Assembly (NCBI RefSeq): GCF_902506065.1
Contig: NZ_LR732912.1
Span: 1 to 64,000 of the forward strand
From: Arthrobacter sp. 9V
GTDB lineage: Bacteria > Actinomycetota > Actinomycetes > Actinomycetales > Micrococcaceae
DNA: 64,000 nucleotides
Direction of reading: 5' to 3'
The notes under the pieces are model-generated. The model was given only the letters and a program-made list of their open reading frames with translations, was not told the DNA's origin and did not search any database. Within the stretch, counting starts at the first letter, position 1; each line of letters opens with the position of its first letter. The translations under genes and the position numbers were made by a program. Below, piece by piece: positions 16,674 to 25,294 of this stretch.

Positions 16674-17663
16674 ATGACAGCGCTCACCCCCGTCCTGCCC
16701 GAGGCGCCTCAGGGCGGCGCGCCAAGCAAAGATTCGACGGCGGCACGCAAGTCCTCGCGTTTCTCCAACGGAAAGCGCGGACTGGAGCCCTGGCTCTACC
16801 TTGCCCCGGCTTTCATCGTCCTCATCGCGCTGCTCGGGTACCCAATCTTCCAGCTGATCAACGTCTCCCTCTACGATTACCGTCAAGCGCAGGTCAGCGG
16901 CAAAGCACCCCTGAACTTCGTGGGCTTGGAGAACTACCAGAAGCTATTCGCTGATCCGCAGTTCTGGACCGTCCTGGGCAACACGGTGGTGTTTGCCACC
17001 GCCTGCGTCGTCTTCACGTTGCTGGTGGGTAGTTCGCTGGCAGTGCTTGCCACCAGGCTGCGTCCATGGGTCCGATCGATGCTGTTCGTCGTCTCCCTCG
17101 GCGCATGGGCCACCCCGGCAGTCACGGGCAGTGCGGTATGGCTGTTCCTGTTTGAGCCCACCTTGGGCTTGGTCAACAAGTCCTTGGTGGCAATCGGACT
17201 AACGCAGTTTGAGGGCTACTCCTGGACCTATGACAAATGGTCGGCTTTCGGGCTCGTCGCCAGCGAAGTGGTGTGGTGCTCGTTCCCGTTCGTCCTGGTG
17301 ACCGTGTACGCAGGTATTCAGGCCATCCCCACGGAGGTCATTGAGGCTGCGCGGATTGATGGTGCGTCCATGCCCCGCATCGCCCGCAGCATCATGCTCC
17401 CGATGCTCAGGCCAATCGTGATCGTGGTGACCATCCAGTCGATCATCTGGAACTTCAAGATCTTCTCGCAGATCTACATCATGACCAACGGCGGCGGCAT
17501 CGCGGGGCAGAACCTGGTGCTGAACGTCTACGGATATCAGCAAGCGTTCGCGGCGAGCCTTTACGGCCTGGGTTCCGCGCTCGGCGTGATCATGACTGCC
17601 CTGCTAATGATCATCACGCTGGTCTACCTCCGGATCCTTAAGAGAACAGGCGAAGCCCTATGA
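16674..17663 (+). CDS. Sugar ABC transporter permease, MalF-like
   Basis: 329 residues with a cytosolic basic N-terminus, six helices and the permease EAA loop (EVIEAARIDGASMPRIARSI) that docks the ATPase. This is the first permease of a CUT1-type importer; the second starts 4 bases before its stop. No ATPase gene accompanies the system, so a shared MsiK-type ATPase elsewhere is expected, as for many actinobacterial oligosaccharide importers. Confidence 0.92.
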   Translation: MTALTPVLPEAPQGGAPSKDSTAARKSSRFSNGKRGLEPWLYLAPAFIVLIALLGYPIFQLINVSLYDYRQAQVSGKAPLNFVGLENYQKLFADPQFWTVLGNTVVFATACVVFTLLVGSSLAVLATRLRPWVRSMLFVVSLGAWATPAVTGSAVWLFLFEPTLGLVNKSLVAIGLTQFEGYSWTYDKWSAFGLVASEVVWCSFPFVLVTVYAGIQAIPTEVIEAARIDGASMPRIARSIMLPMLRPIVIVVTIQSIIWNFKIFSQIYIMTNGGGIAGQNLVLNVYGYQQAFAASLYGLGSALGVIMTALLMIITLVYLRILKRTGEAL

Positions 17664-18571
17664 CCGCCGTCGACGTTTCATCAGTGTCCCGCCGAAATAC
17701 CAAGGTTGACGCCCCGCAAAAGCTACGAAAGCAGGGCAAACGACGCTTCGGCGCCGATGCCGCCGCCATTGTGATCGCGCTGATTGTTGCCTTCCCGCTG
17801 TTCTGGATGGTGCTGTCCGCGCTGAAACCCAAAACAGCGCTCGACGCCGGTGACGCGGCGCCGTACACGCTGGAACCGTCGCTGGACTCGTTCGGGCGCG
17901 TCCTGGGTGTGAACAACTTTGGGCAGTACTTCCTGAACAGCGTGATCGTGGCCTTGGTGGTGGTAGTCCTTTCCACCATCCTGGCGTTCCTCGCAGCTGT
18001 GGCCCTGACCCGCTACAACTTCAAGATGCGGACCAAGCTGTTGATCATCATCCTGGTTTCGCAGATGGTGCCCGTTGAAGCGCTGACAATTCCGCTGTTC
18101 TTCCTGCTCCGCAACGCCGGCGAGGCCATCCCGTTGGTGGGCCTGAACCAGTTGGGTTCGCTGGTGCTGGTGCATGTTGGTTTCAGCATTCCGTTCGCCA
18201 TCTGGATGCTGCGTGGCTTCGTGGCCGCTGTTCCACTGGAAGTTGAAGAAGCCGCCCGCCTGGACGGTGCCAGCAGCTTCCGGTTTGTCCGTTCCATCCT
18301 GTTCCCGTTGGTGGCGCCGGGGGTGGTGGCGTGCTCGGTGTTCTCGTTCATTTCCACCTGGAATGACTTCCTGTTCGCCAAGACCTTCATCATCTCGGCT
18401 CAGGAGAACCAGACTCTGCCCATGGCATTGCTGACGTTCTTCAAGCCGGACCAAAACGATTGGGGAGCCATCATGGCCGGCTCGGTCATTATGACCATTC
18501 CTGTGCTGATCTTCTTCGTATCTGTCCAGCGCAAGCTCGTGTCCGGACTGGCAGGGGCGGTGAAAGGATGA
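17660..18571 (+). CDS. Sugar ABC transporter permease, MalG-like
   Basis: 303 residues with a polar N-terminus and six helices. The EAA loop appears as VEEAARLDGASSFRFVRSI near residue 195. It overlaps the first permease by 4 bases (ATGA) and the GH20 gene by 4 bases, so translation is coupled along the operon. It forms the import channel with the preceding permease. Confidence 0.92.
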   Translation: MTAVDVSSVSRRNTKVDAPQKLRKQGKRRFGADAAAIVIALIVAFPLFWMVLSALKPKTALDAGDAAPYTLEPSLDSFGRVLGVNNFGQYFLNSVIVALVVVVLSTILAFLAAVALTRYNFKMRTKLLIIILVSQMVPVEALTIPLFFLLRNAGEAIPLVGLNQLGSLVLVHVGFSIPFAIWMLRGFVAAVPLEVEEAARLDGASSFRFVRSILFPLVAPGVVACSVFSFISTWNDFLFAKTFIISAQENQTLPMALLTFFKPDQNDWGAIMAGSVIMTIPVLIFFVSVQRKLVSGLAGAVKG

Positions 18572-20205
18572 GCGCAGCCCACCGGTTGGTGCCGCACCAG
18601 TTGGTCCCGGCGCCGTGGTCTTTCTCCGCGGGCTCCGGCGAGTTGGAGCTCGACGCCGACACCACTTTGGGTGCCGATCCCGAACTGCACGGCCCTCGTC
18701 GTTGGCTCGCGAGGGCCTTAGGGGCAGCGACTGGTTGGGATGTTGACCCTGCATCAGCCAGTGAAGCCGGCATCCGCCTCCTGTTTGACCCCACGTTAGG
18801 AGCCGAGGCATACAGCCTGGAGGTGAGTGACGCCGTCGTGATCTTTGCAGGCGGGGCTGCAGGCGCGTTTTATGGTGCCCAGACGCTTCTTCAGTTGATG
18901 GGACCAGCCGCGCTGCGTCAGGCTCCCGTCGCCGCAGATGCCTCTTGGTCTGTACCGCGGGTTTCTGTGGAGGACAAGCCGCGCTTCGGTTACCGCGGAA
19001 CCATGCTGGACGTCGCACGGCACTTCATGCCCAAGGACAATGTGCTCCGCTTCATCGAAGTCATGGCCATGCACAAACTCAACGTCCTGCATCTGCACCT
19101 CACGGACGATCAGGGCTGGCGGATCCAGATCAACCGCTATCCCAAGCTGACCGAAATCGGTGCATGGCGCCGTGAATCCTCGCTGGGTTCGTGGCGGGCA
19201 GGGGTTTTCGACGGCCGCCCGCATGGAGGTTTCTACACACAAGATGATCTCCGCGAGATAGTGGCCTTCGCCGCGGACCGGCACATCACGGTCATCCCGG
19301 AGATCGACGTTCCGGGACATAGCCAGGCCGCCATCGCCGCGTATCCGGAGCTCGGCGCGGCCCCGGCCGGCAGTTCAGCACCTGTGGAGGTGTGGACGCG
19401 ATGGGGTATCAACGAGACTGTCCTGGAGGTGTCCGAAACCTCGCTCGAGTTCTATCGGAACGTGTTGGACGAAGTAGTGGAGATCTTCCCCTCCCCGTGG
19501 ATAAGTCTCGGCGGCGACGAAGTCCCGATGACCCAGTGGCAAGCCAGCCCGCATGCCCGGGCCACGGCCGTCGAACTGGGATTGGACGACGTTTCCGGCC
19601 TGCACAGCTGGTTCGTCGGACAACTGGCGCAGCATCTGAAGCATCACGGCCGCGCCACATCTGTGTGGGATGAAATCGGCGACGGCGGCCTGCCGGACGG
19701 AGCGTTGGTAGCGTCCTGGCGGGGATATGAGGGCGGCATCGATGCACTGAAAAAGGGGTACGACGTGGTGATGTGCCCCGAGCACAAGCTGTACCTCGAC
19801 CATCGCCAAGCTGATGGTGACGGTGAACCCATTCCTGTGGGGTTCGTGACCACGCTGCAGGCTGTCTACGAATTCGAGCCGTTGCCGGGCGTTGACGCCG
19901 CGGAACTCCCCGGCCGTCTTCTCGGCGCACAGGCCAATATATGGAGCGAACACCTGGATTCACCCCGCCGCGTGCAGTTTGCGGCGTTTCCGCGCCTCAG
20001 CGCGATCTCCGAAGTGTTCTGGTCCAAGCCGGAGAGCCGGGACTACCATGAGTTCCTGACCCGTCTCACTGGGGCGCATCTTGCAAGGCTTGAGGCCATG
20101 GGCGTGGAATACCGCCCATTGGCCGGGCCTGCGCCGTGGCAGCAACGGCCGGGCGTGGAGGGTTGGAAACGGGACTATGACGCCGAGCAGCTCGTGAGGA
20201 ACTGA
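18568..20205 (+). CDS. Family GH20 beta-N-acetylhexosaminidase
   Basis: 545 residues from the ATG at 18568, which overlaps the permease stop; an upstream in-frame extension to 18460 runs inside the permease gene and is unlikely. The N-terminal GH20b domain (about 1-140) is followed by the TIM barrel with HLHLTDDQGWRI and the catalytic pair Asp317-Glu318 (SLGGDEVP) of substrate-assisted catalysis. No signal peptide is visible, so it should act in the cytosol on imported chitobiose-type sugars, releasing GlcNAc. Context fits uptake followed by intracellular hydrolysis. Confidence 0.93.
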   Translation: MSAAHRLVPHQLVPAPWSFSAGSGELELDADTTLGADPELHGPRRWLARALGAATGWDVDPASASEAGIRLLFDPTLGAEAYSLEVSDAVVIFAGGAAGAFYGAQTLLQLMGPAALRQAPVAADASWSVPRVSVEDKPRFGYRGTMLDVARHFMPKDNVLRFIEVMAMHKLNVLHLHLTDDQGWRIQINRYPKLTEIGAWRRESSLGSWRAGVFDGRPHGGFYTQDDLREIVAFAADRHITVIPEIDVPGHSQAAIAAYPELGAAPAGSSAPVEVWTRWGINETVLEVSETSLEFYRNVLDEVVEIFPSPWISLGGDEVPMTQWQASPHARATAVELGLDDVSGLHSWFVGQLAQHLKHHGRATSVWDEIGDGGLPDGALVASWRGYEGGIDALKKGYDVVMCPEHKLYLDHRQADGDGEPIPVGFVTTLQAVYEFEPLPGVDAAELPGRLLGAQANIWSEHLDSPRRVQFAAFPRLSAISEVFWSKPESRDYHEFLTRLTGAHLARLEAMGVEYRPLAGPAPWQQRPGVEGWKRDYDAEQLVRN

Positions 20206-21021
20206 GTGACTACTGAAGGCAAGGATGCCCGTAATTCCTCGGCATCGCTTCGCAAGGCGTTGGCTTTGTTGACCGTTGTTGCCGAGGAACCAGGAAACGG
20301 TGACGGGCTGGCGCTCGTGGAACTGGCCCGGCTTTCGGGCCTGAACAAGAGCACACTGCTGCGGTTGGCCGTACCCCTGCTGGAGGAAAACCTGCTGGAG
20401 CGTGACCACGAGACAGGCAGGTTCCGCCTGGGCCACGGCTGCCTGCGGCTGGGGCAGTCATACCTTGACCGCGTGGATCTGCGCAGTGTGGCCAACGGTG
20501 AACTTCGAACCCTCATGCGTGCCACGGAAAGCACGTGCCACTTGGTGGTGCTGTCCGGGCATGACGTGGTCTATCTGGACAAGGTGGAGGACGAGGCCAC
20601 CGTCCGGATGGCGTCGAGGGTGGGTGCCACCATGCCTGCCTACTGCACTGCAGTGGGGAAAGCCATGCTCGCGTTCAGTCCTGAGGAAGTGGTGGGACCG
20701 ATCCTTGCCGGAAACCTGGAGCCCCTCACGGAGAAGACCATTACGGATCCTGCCCTGCTCCGGGCAGACTTTGAAGCTATCCGGCGCCGCGGCTATTCCA
20801 TTGATGACCGCGAGAATGAACCGGAAGTCCGTTGTGTTGCCGCCCCCATCTTCGGCCACGATGATCACGTGGTTGCCGCACTCTCTGTGTCCTCGTTGTC
20901 CTCCCGGATGACAGCCAAGCGTGTCCGGGAAGTGGGGCCCATGGCGGCTGAAACAAGCCTCCGGATCTCCGCCAAGCTGGGCTCACGGCGGGCAAGTGCC
21001 AAGCTGGCGAAGCTCGCATGA
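20206..21021 (+). CDS. IclR family transcriptional regulator of the chito-sugar operon
   Basis: 271 residues with an N-terminal winged helix (LALVELARLSGLNKSTLLRL, about 37-56) and a C-terminal IclR effector domain from about residue 85 (HLVVLSGHDVVYLDKVEDE, GAFA-type pocket). The GTG start follows the GH20 stop directly, with GAGGA 6 bases upstream. Being last but one in the operon, it probably controls the transporter and hexosaminidase in response to an amino sugar. A candidate operator is the dyad at 15218. Confidence 0.9.
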   Translation: MTTEGKDARNSSASLRKALALLTVVAEEPGNGDGLALVELARLSGLNKSTLLRLAVPLLEENLLERDHETGRFRLGHGCLRLGQSYLDRVDLRSVANGELRTLMRATESTCHLVVLSGHDVVYLDKVEDEATVRMASRVGATMPAYCTAVGKAMLAFSPEEVVGPILAGNLEPLTEKTITDPALLRADFEAIRRRGYSIDDRENEPEVRCVAAPIFGHDDHVVAALSVSSLSSRMTAKRVREVGPMAAETSLRISAKLGSRRASAKLAKLA

Positions 21022-21425
21022 ACATCAGTGCATCGGACTTCTTCCGAGCCAAGCTGCAGTGCGAAATCGACGTCATGGAGGTGGCTGAGTCCCGGTCCGG
21101 CTCCCTGGTTGTGGTGGACACGCGCCGCCAATCATCGTGGGACCATGGACATATTCCCGGAGCAGTACATATTCCAACGGCTCAAATACCCGCCCTCGCA
21201 CTGGAACTAGTCCCACAGGGTTCCCAAGTTGTGGTCTATTCCTGGGGTCCGGGCTGCAACGGCAGCACATTCGCCGCGCTCGCCTTCGCAGAACTCGGAT
21301 ACTCGGTGAAGGAAATGATCGGTGGCATTGAGTACTGGATCAGAAACGGGCTCCCGGTGGAAACCGCTGCGGGGACTGTCCCCAGTACGCCGGATCCGTT
21401 GGTGACGGCACCAACATCGCACTAG
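21018..21425 (+). CDS. Rhodanese-domain protein
   Basis: 135 residues forming one rhodanese domain, with VVDTRRQSSWDHGHIPGAVHIP near residues 33-54 and the active-site cysteine at about 80 in the loop GPGCNGST. It overlaps the IclR gene by 4 bases (ATGA), so it is translationally coupled to the amino-sugar operon. Rhodaneses carry sulfane sulfur on the active-site Cys; why one belongs to this operon is not evident. Confidence 0.85.
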   Translation: MNISASDFFRAKLQCEIDVMEVAESRSGSLVVVDTRRQSSWDHGHIPGAVHIPTAQIPALALELVPQGSQVVVYSWGPGCNGSTFAALAFAELGYSVKEMIGGIEYWIRNGLPVETAAGTVPSTPDPLVTAPTSH

Positions 21426-21530
21426 GAAACCTGGGTGAAACGGGGAGAAATGGCCGTTTTCGTACTGATTCACGGGTGGGTCAACAGCGGACTGGCATTT
21501 GCCGTTACGTGACGCTGAGCCGTCCGGAGG

Positions 21531-22211
21531 CTAGGCGGGTTTGATGTACTCGGGGTCTATTTCGGCTGTTTTCGCCCGGACAATGTCCTGAGCGTCGGTG
21601 ACGTTGGACGGTTCGGGAGCAGGCGAGAACAAGGCGACAGGCGGAGTGGCGGTACTGCAGTCCAGGTCCGGAAGAGTGACCACGCTGCTGATCCGTAGCT
21701 GCCCTGCGGCAAGGTGTTCCATCCGGAACATCACGCCGGAGGCACTAAGCTCATCCGGAACGTCACCTGTTTCGGATGCCCAACGTACCACGCAACCCCG
21801 CACCTCGGCGGTGCCGGCGGCCGGGCCGGGTTTGACCTCCATGGGGAGGAAGGGATCCGGTCCCGGGCGAATGTCCGGACGCCGTTTCTGCTGGACATCG
21901 TTCAGGGGGTGCCTGGAAAGACGAATCCGGAGGCCCAAGCTGGTGGTCTCCACCAACTCAGGCAACGTGAAGTCTGTGATGTTCTGTGCGACGGCCTGGG
22001 CCTCAAGGGACTTTCGGGCCGCGATGACCCATGGATCGGACTCGATGGCTGCGTCGGGCGCAGATCCTTGCCAGTTAACCGCAGGGTAGGAGGCGGGAGC
22101 GGGCTTCTTTTCCTCGCGGCAGGCTGAGAGCCCGCCGGTTACCGAAACCAGCAACAGCGAGGCTGCAATCGCTTTGAGATGCCGCGTCCGCAGAATTCGT
22201 GCAGCGCTCAT
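21531..22211 (-). CDS. Hypothetical secreted lipoprotein
   Basis: 226 residues. A lipoprotein signal peptide ends in the lipobox LSAC (about Cys28), followed by EEKKPAP and a soluble domain with no motif I recognise. The start ATG at 22211 has AGGGG 7 bases upstream; the frame is open further to 22292 without support. Two cysteines (VRGCVVRW, PDLDCSTA) may form a disulfide. It converges with the rhodanese gene and diverges from the DUF218 gene. Confidence 0.75.
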   Translation of the reverse strand: MSAARILRTRHLKAIAASLLLVSVTGGLSACREEKKPAPASYPAVNWQGSAPDAAIESDPWVIAARKSLEAQAVAQNITDFTLPELVETTSLGLRIRLSRHPLNDVQQKRRPDIRPGPDPFLPMEVKPGPAAGTAEVRGCVVRWASETGDVPDELSASGVMFRMEHLAAGQLRISSVVTLPDLDCSTATPPVALFSPAPEPSNVTDAQDIVRAKTAEIDPEYIKPA

Positions 22212-22303
22212 GATCAACCCCTTGTTTGCGTTTTTTCGCCTATCGAATTTACCACGGGCGGTCAGGGGAGGGCCCGATCGGATACAGCGCATAGGCTTGG
22301 AGC

Positions 22304-23314
22304 ATGCTGAACCTGGTCCTTGGACTTCTCTTTGCGGGGCTCTTCCTTGCCTCGTTCCAGTCGGACAGGCGCAGGCTCCGCAATGGCGTGTTCCTGTTGG
22401 TGGCGGCGTGGTTCCTCCTGCAGGCAGTGTTGGAGTTTCTCATTGACCTGAACCCGTGGTTCGAATGGCTGAACCTTGTGGTGTTGGTGGTTCCGGTGGT
22501 GAGCATCTTCGTCTTCGCGGGCTTCCTGATGGCCAACGGCGTCACCATGGTCCGCAGAGAAGGGCCGGGGATCACCAGCTTCCTGCCCATCGCCGTCGGT
22601 CTTGCAGTATTCCTCGCCCCGGTTATCGCGTTCCTATTCGTGCTGAGCGGCCAGCCGGTGTTGGCTGGCATCGCCGCTCTGGCGTTCTTCCTTTGCGCCT
22701 ATCTGGGCTGCGCGTTTGTGGTGTTTCTGGGATACGCGTTGGTGTATTCACGGATGCGTTTCAGCCCCAACCCGGCGGCCGTCATTGTCCTGGGCTCCGG
22801 CCTGATCAATGGCAAGGTCCCGCCGTTGCTCGCCGCACGCCTGAACAAGGCTTTGGAAATTTACGACGGCGGCACTCCCGCCAAGCCGGTTTTGGTACCT
22901 TCCGGGGGCCAGGGCCCGGATGAACCCCGGCCCGAGTCCGCCGCCATGAAGGATTACTTGGTGGCGAAGGGGGCGGTTGCTACCGATGTGTTGGAGGAGA
23001 ACAAGGCCACCACCACCCGGGAAAACCTTGCGTACTCCGTCGCATTGCTTGCCGACAAGGGCATTCATGGTCCGGTGTTGGTATGCACCAACAACTACCA
23101 CGTACTGCGCGCAGCCCTCCTGTCCCGTCGCCAGAAAATCAACGCCGAGGTTGTGGGTGCTCCTACGGCCAGGTATTTCGTGCCAAGTGCCTTCCTCCGG
23201 GAGTTCGTGGCGGTGATGAGGGACAACCGCCTGACAAACATCATTCTCTGCCTGCCGATGTTCGGGGTTGCCCTGCTCATCACGGTGGCATTGATGAACT
23301 CCGCGGTGGTGTAG
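22304..23314 (+). CDS. DUF218/YdcF-like membrane protein
   Basis: 336 residues. Four to five N-terminal helices (about 1-150) precede a DUF218 domain with VIVLGSGL, a VPSGGQGPDE loop, TTRENLAYS and NNYHVLRA, then a last helix near the C-terminus. DUF218 (SanA/YdcF-like) proteins are linked to cell-envelope functions, but their reaction is unsettled. The length fits the longer actinobacterial form with membrane helices. Monocistronic as far as can be seen. Confidence 0.87.
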   Translation: MLNLVLGLLFAGLFLASFQSDRRRLRNGVFLLVAAWFLLQAVLEFLIDLNPWFEWLNLVVLVVPVVSIFVFAGFLMANGVTMVRREGPGITSFLPIAVGLAVFLAPVIAFLFVLSGQPVLAGIAALAFFLCAYLGCAFVVFLGYALVYSRMRFSPNPAAVIVLGSGLINGKVPPLLAARLNKALEIYDGGTPAKPVLVPSGGQGPDEPRPESAAMKDYLVAKGAVATDVLEENKATTTRENLAYSVALLADKGIHGPVLVCTNNYHVLRAALLSRRQKINAEVVGAPTARYFVPSAFLREFVAVMRDNRLTNIILCLPMFGVALLITVALMNSAVV

Positions 23315-23387
23315 GACCTGTCTCTGGAAACAGCGGCCTAAAGCGTGGCGGTGGGGTCCGGACATCGTGTCCGGGTAGGGTCGGTCC

Positions 23388-23969
23388 ATGTTTACCCTCG
23401 TTGCTCCAGACCCCTCCTACCATCAGTCATTTCTGGAGTCCCACCGGGAGTGGGCGGGCGCCCACCAAGACGGTGCTGCGGTCTTCATGGCAGATGATGT
23501 CACCAGTCCTGAGGGCTTTGCCCACTGGATCGGCAAGCTGTTGGACGCTGAAAATGCTCCCGGGAAGGACGGAATTGTTCCTTGCACCTTCCGCTGGATA
23601 ACGGAGGGTTCCAGGTACGTGGGCTCCATAGCGTTCCGTCACCACCTGACTCCTGCCCTCCTGAACTCCGGCGGACACATTGGCTACGGAATTCGGCCCT
23701 CTGATCGTGGAAGAGGGGCGGCTTCCTGGGCGCTGCAGGAGCTGCTGGCCCAGTTGGCTACTAAAGGGAAACCGGGCCGCGTACTGCTGACGTGCGATGA
23801 CAACAATATAGCTTCCGTGAAGACCATTGAGCGTTGCGGCGGGCTGCTTGAAGATGTGCGGAGAGATGAGGACGGGCACCCTTTTCGCCGGTACTGGATT
23901 GACGTTGGTGCGGTCAGTGCGCGGGCCGGCGCCCGAACGAACACCGCGCGGACGGCTGACGCACACTGA
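23388..23969 (+). CDS. GNAT family N-acetyltransferase
   Basis: 193 residues with the acetyl-CoA binding pattern of GNATs: IGYGIRPSDRGRGAASWAL (motif A) followed by VLLTCDDNNIASVKTIERCGG (motif B). The ATG start lies after GGGTAGGG; a short hairpin (CCGGACA-TCG-TGTCCGG, 23358-23374) precedes it. Members of this subgroup acetylate small amines or protein N-termini; the substrate is unknown. The C-terminal 20 residues are basic and low in complexity. Confidence 0.85.
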   Translation: MFTLVAPDPSYHQSFLESHREWAGAHQDGAAVFMADDVTSPEGFAHWIGKLLDAENAPGKDGIVPCTFRWITEGSRYVGSIAFRHHLTPALLNSGGHIGYGIRPSDRGRGAASWALQELLAQLATKGKPGRVLLTCDDNNIASVKTIERCGGLLEDVRRDEDGHPFRRYWIDVGAVSARAGARTNTARTADAH

Positions 23970-23974
23970 TTTTT

Positions 23975-24046
23975 GTCACCCTGGGGTTGACGCCACCCAC
24001 AGTGGAGCGCATTATGGGTGGCATGAGCAGTCAACCCCGGGGTGAC
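23975..24046. promoter_or_regulatory. Nested inverted repeats at the start of the HTH gene
   Basis: GTCACCCTGGGGTTGAC (23975-23991) and GTCAACCCCGGGGTGAC (24030-24046) are near-perfect inverted copies (one mismatch), and each is itself dyad-symmetric. Between them GCCACCCA (23992-23999) pairs with TGGGTGGC (24015-24022). The proposed start codon of the next gene lies inside the array. An autoregulatory operator or an mRNA hairpin over the start are both possible. Confidence 0.6.
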
Positions 24047-24481
24047 AACCCCGTTGCCGACTTTACCGATCCACAATGGCAGCAGGTTCTCAGACACCGG
24101 CCTGCGGATGATGGCTCCCGGGATGCGGCGGCCACCAGATTTACCGAACGCGGCATCACCCCGGATCAGGTCAGCGCCGTGATCGCTGATTGTGGGGACG
24201 CCCTCTATGTCGCTGCCGCTGAGGGCAAGCCGGGTTGGGCAGAGCCGTTTGGCGGCCCCCTCGCCGTGGCTCTCCTCGCAGCCGAAGTCAGCATTTTTGC
24301 AGCGCACCTGAACTCAAGGGCGTCCGGCGTCAGATCGGCAGCAGTCGCAGAACTCCTGGACCAATACAGCGCGGTAACCGTAGCGGGTGAACTCGGCGTG
24401 GCGCGTCAGAAGGTCTACGAAATCGCCAGAGCGGGTCTCCGCCCGCCCTACATCGAGCAGGTCCCGTGGAGGACGTCATGA
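24014..24481 (+). CDS. Small helix-turn-helix-like protein, unknown function
   Basis: 155 residues from the ATG at 24014 (TGGAG 6 bases upstream). The C-terminal third reads as a helix-turn-helix (TVAGELGVARQKVYEIARAG, about residues 123-142). The middle is a helical region (LAVALLAAEVSIFAAHLNS) that may dimerise. I do not recognise the family. It overlaps the following membrane-protein gene by 4 bases. Its own start lies within paired dyads at 23975-24046, suggesting autoregulation. Confidence 0.7.
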   Translation: MGGMSSQPRGDNPVADFTDPQWQQVLRHRPADDGSRDAAATRFTERGITPDQVSAVIADCGDALYVAAAEGKPGWAEPFGGPLAVALLAAEVSIFAAHLNSRASGVRSAAVAELLDQYSAVTVAGELGVARQKVYEIARAGLRPPYIEQVPWRTS

Positions 24482-25155
24482 ATCCCATTGAAGAAAAAGT
24501 GCAATTGCCGGACCCGGAAACCCAGTTCCTAGTCCATCCTGTTGACCTTCCCGGAGCCCGCAGGGAATTCCTCACGGGCTGGTGGCTGGGGATAGTCGCC
24601 ACCCCGCAGGTCTACACAGCACTTTTGGCATTCTTTTGGGCGGTCAGCAACAACTACGTCACGCCCATCTTGGTCCCGCTGGTGCTGGTGGTGATTGCGG
24701 GGTGGATGAGTTCCAAGCTAACTCGGGGCGCATGGGACTACATTCCCCGGAAGCGCCATGACATAGACCGGCCAATGACAACCATGACCATCGCTGCCTC
24801 GCTCATTACCTCACTTGCCCTTTTCGCGGGTCTGCTGACCTTCATGGTGTGGGCGGTGTCCCAGGACTTGGTGCCGGGTTTCAGTGCCTATCCGTTGGGA
24901 ATGGGGGCCGCAATCGTGCTGATCATGGCTGGCGAGCTGCTGGTCAAACTGGTGAAGCGCCGGTCCGTTGAAGTAGCTTCGGATGCCATCAGCCTGGTTG
25001 TGGTGGCCGGCGCTGTGGGGATCGGCTTCGGAGTGCTTCCCGCCGGGAGGGAACTCGCGCCCGTGGACCTGCTGCCGGGTGCCGCGATCCTTCTGGGTGT
25101 GTGGTTGAGCTGGCTGCTCTTCACGCATGTAGAGGCCCGCCGTAACCACGGCTAG
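24478..25155 (+). CDS. Multi-pass membrane protein coupled to the HTH gene
   Basis: 225 residues with about six helices and a charged loop between the second and third (RKRHDIDRPM). The start ATG at 24478 overlaps the upstream stop and has GGAGG 5 bases before it, so it is translationally coupled to the HTH protein. No family motif recognised. A hairpin follows about 30 bases after the stop. Confidence 0.75.
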   Translation: MNPIEEKVQLPDPETQFLVHPVDLPGARREFLTGWWLGIVATPQVYTALLAFFWAVSNNYVTPILVPLVLVVIAGWMSSKLTRGAWDYIPRKRHDIDRPMTTMTIAASLITSLALFAGLLTFMVWAVSQDLVPGFSAYPLGMGAAIVLIMAGELLVKLVKRRSVEVASDAISLVVVAGAVGIGFGVLPAGRELAPVDLLPGAAILLGVWLSWLLFTHVEARRNHG

Positions 25156-25183
25156 CGGAATGGTGCCCGCGAGGTGACACTTG

Positions 25184-25212
25184 ACCCCCATGTTTCCCAA
25201 AAACATGGGGGT
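25184..25212 (+). terminator. Hairpin after the HTH/membrane pair
   Basis: A 12-bp perfect stem ACCCCCATGTTT/AAACATGGGGGT with loop CCCAA. It is not followed by a T-tract, so it may be a weak terminator or an mRNA-stabilising hairpin. Confidence 0.55.
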
Positions 25213-25240
25213 TATCTGCCAACTCGGGGAGGGTTTTCCG

Positions 25241-25275
25241 GGAACCCGTTACATATTCCTGACTGCCGGACATTA
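25241..25275 (+). promoter_or_regulatory. Candidate ECF-type promoter
   Basis: GGAACCC at 25241-25247 matches the typical ECF -35 element (GGAAC) and lies about 50 bases before the sigma-factor start. The -10 region about 16 bases downstream is not clearly conserved. It would make the sigma factor autoregulated. Weak, by-eye assignment. Confidence 0.35.
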
Positions 25276-25294
25276 ACTGGGCATGAGGGTGCAA

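Noticed and set aside
18460-18567. Extension of the GH20 protein to 18460
   Set aside because: It lies inside the permease gene in another frame; the ATG overlapping the permease stop fits the operon pattern.
17723-19018. A 431-codon minus-strand open frame opposite the permease and GH20 genes
   Set aside because: It is the complement of two well-supported genes, is rich in Arg, Gln and His as expected from antisense high-GC DNA, and has no family motif.
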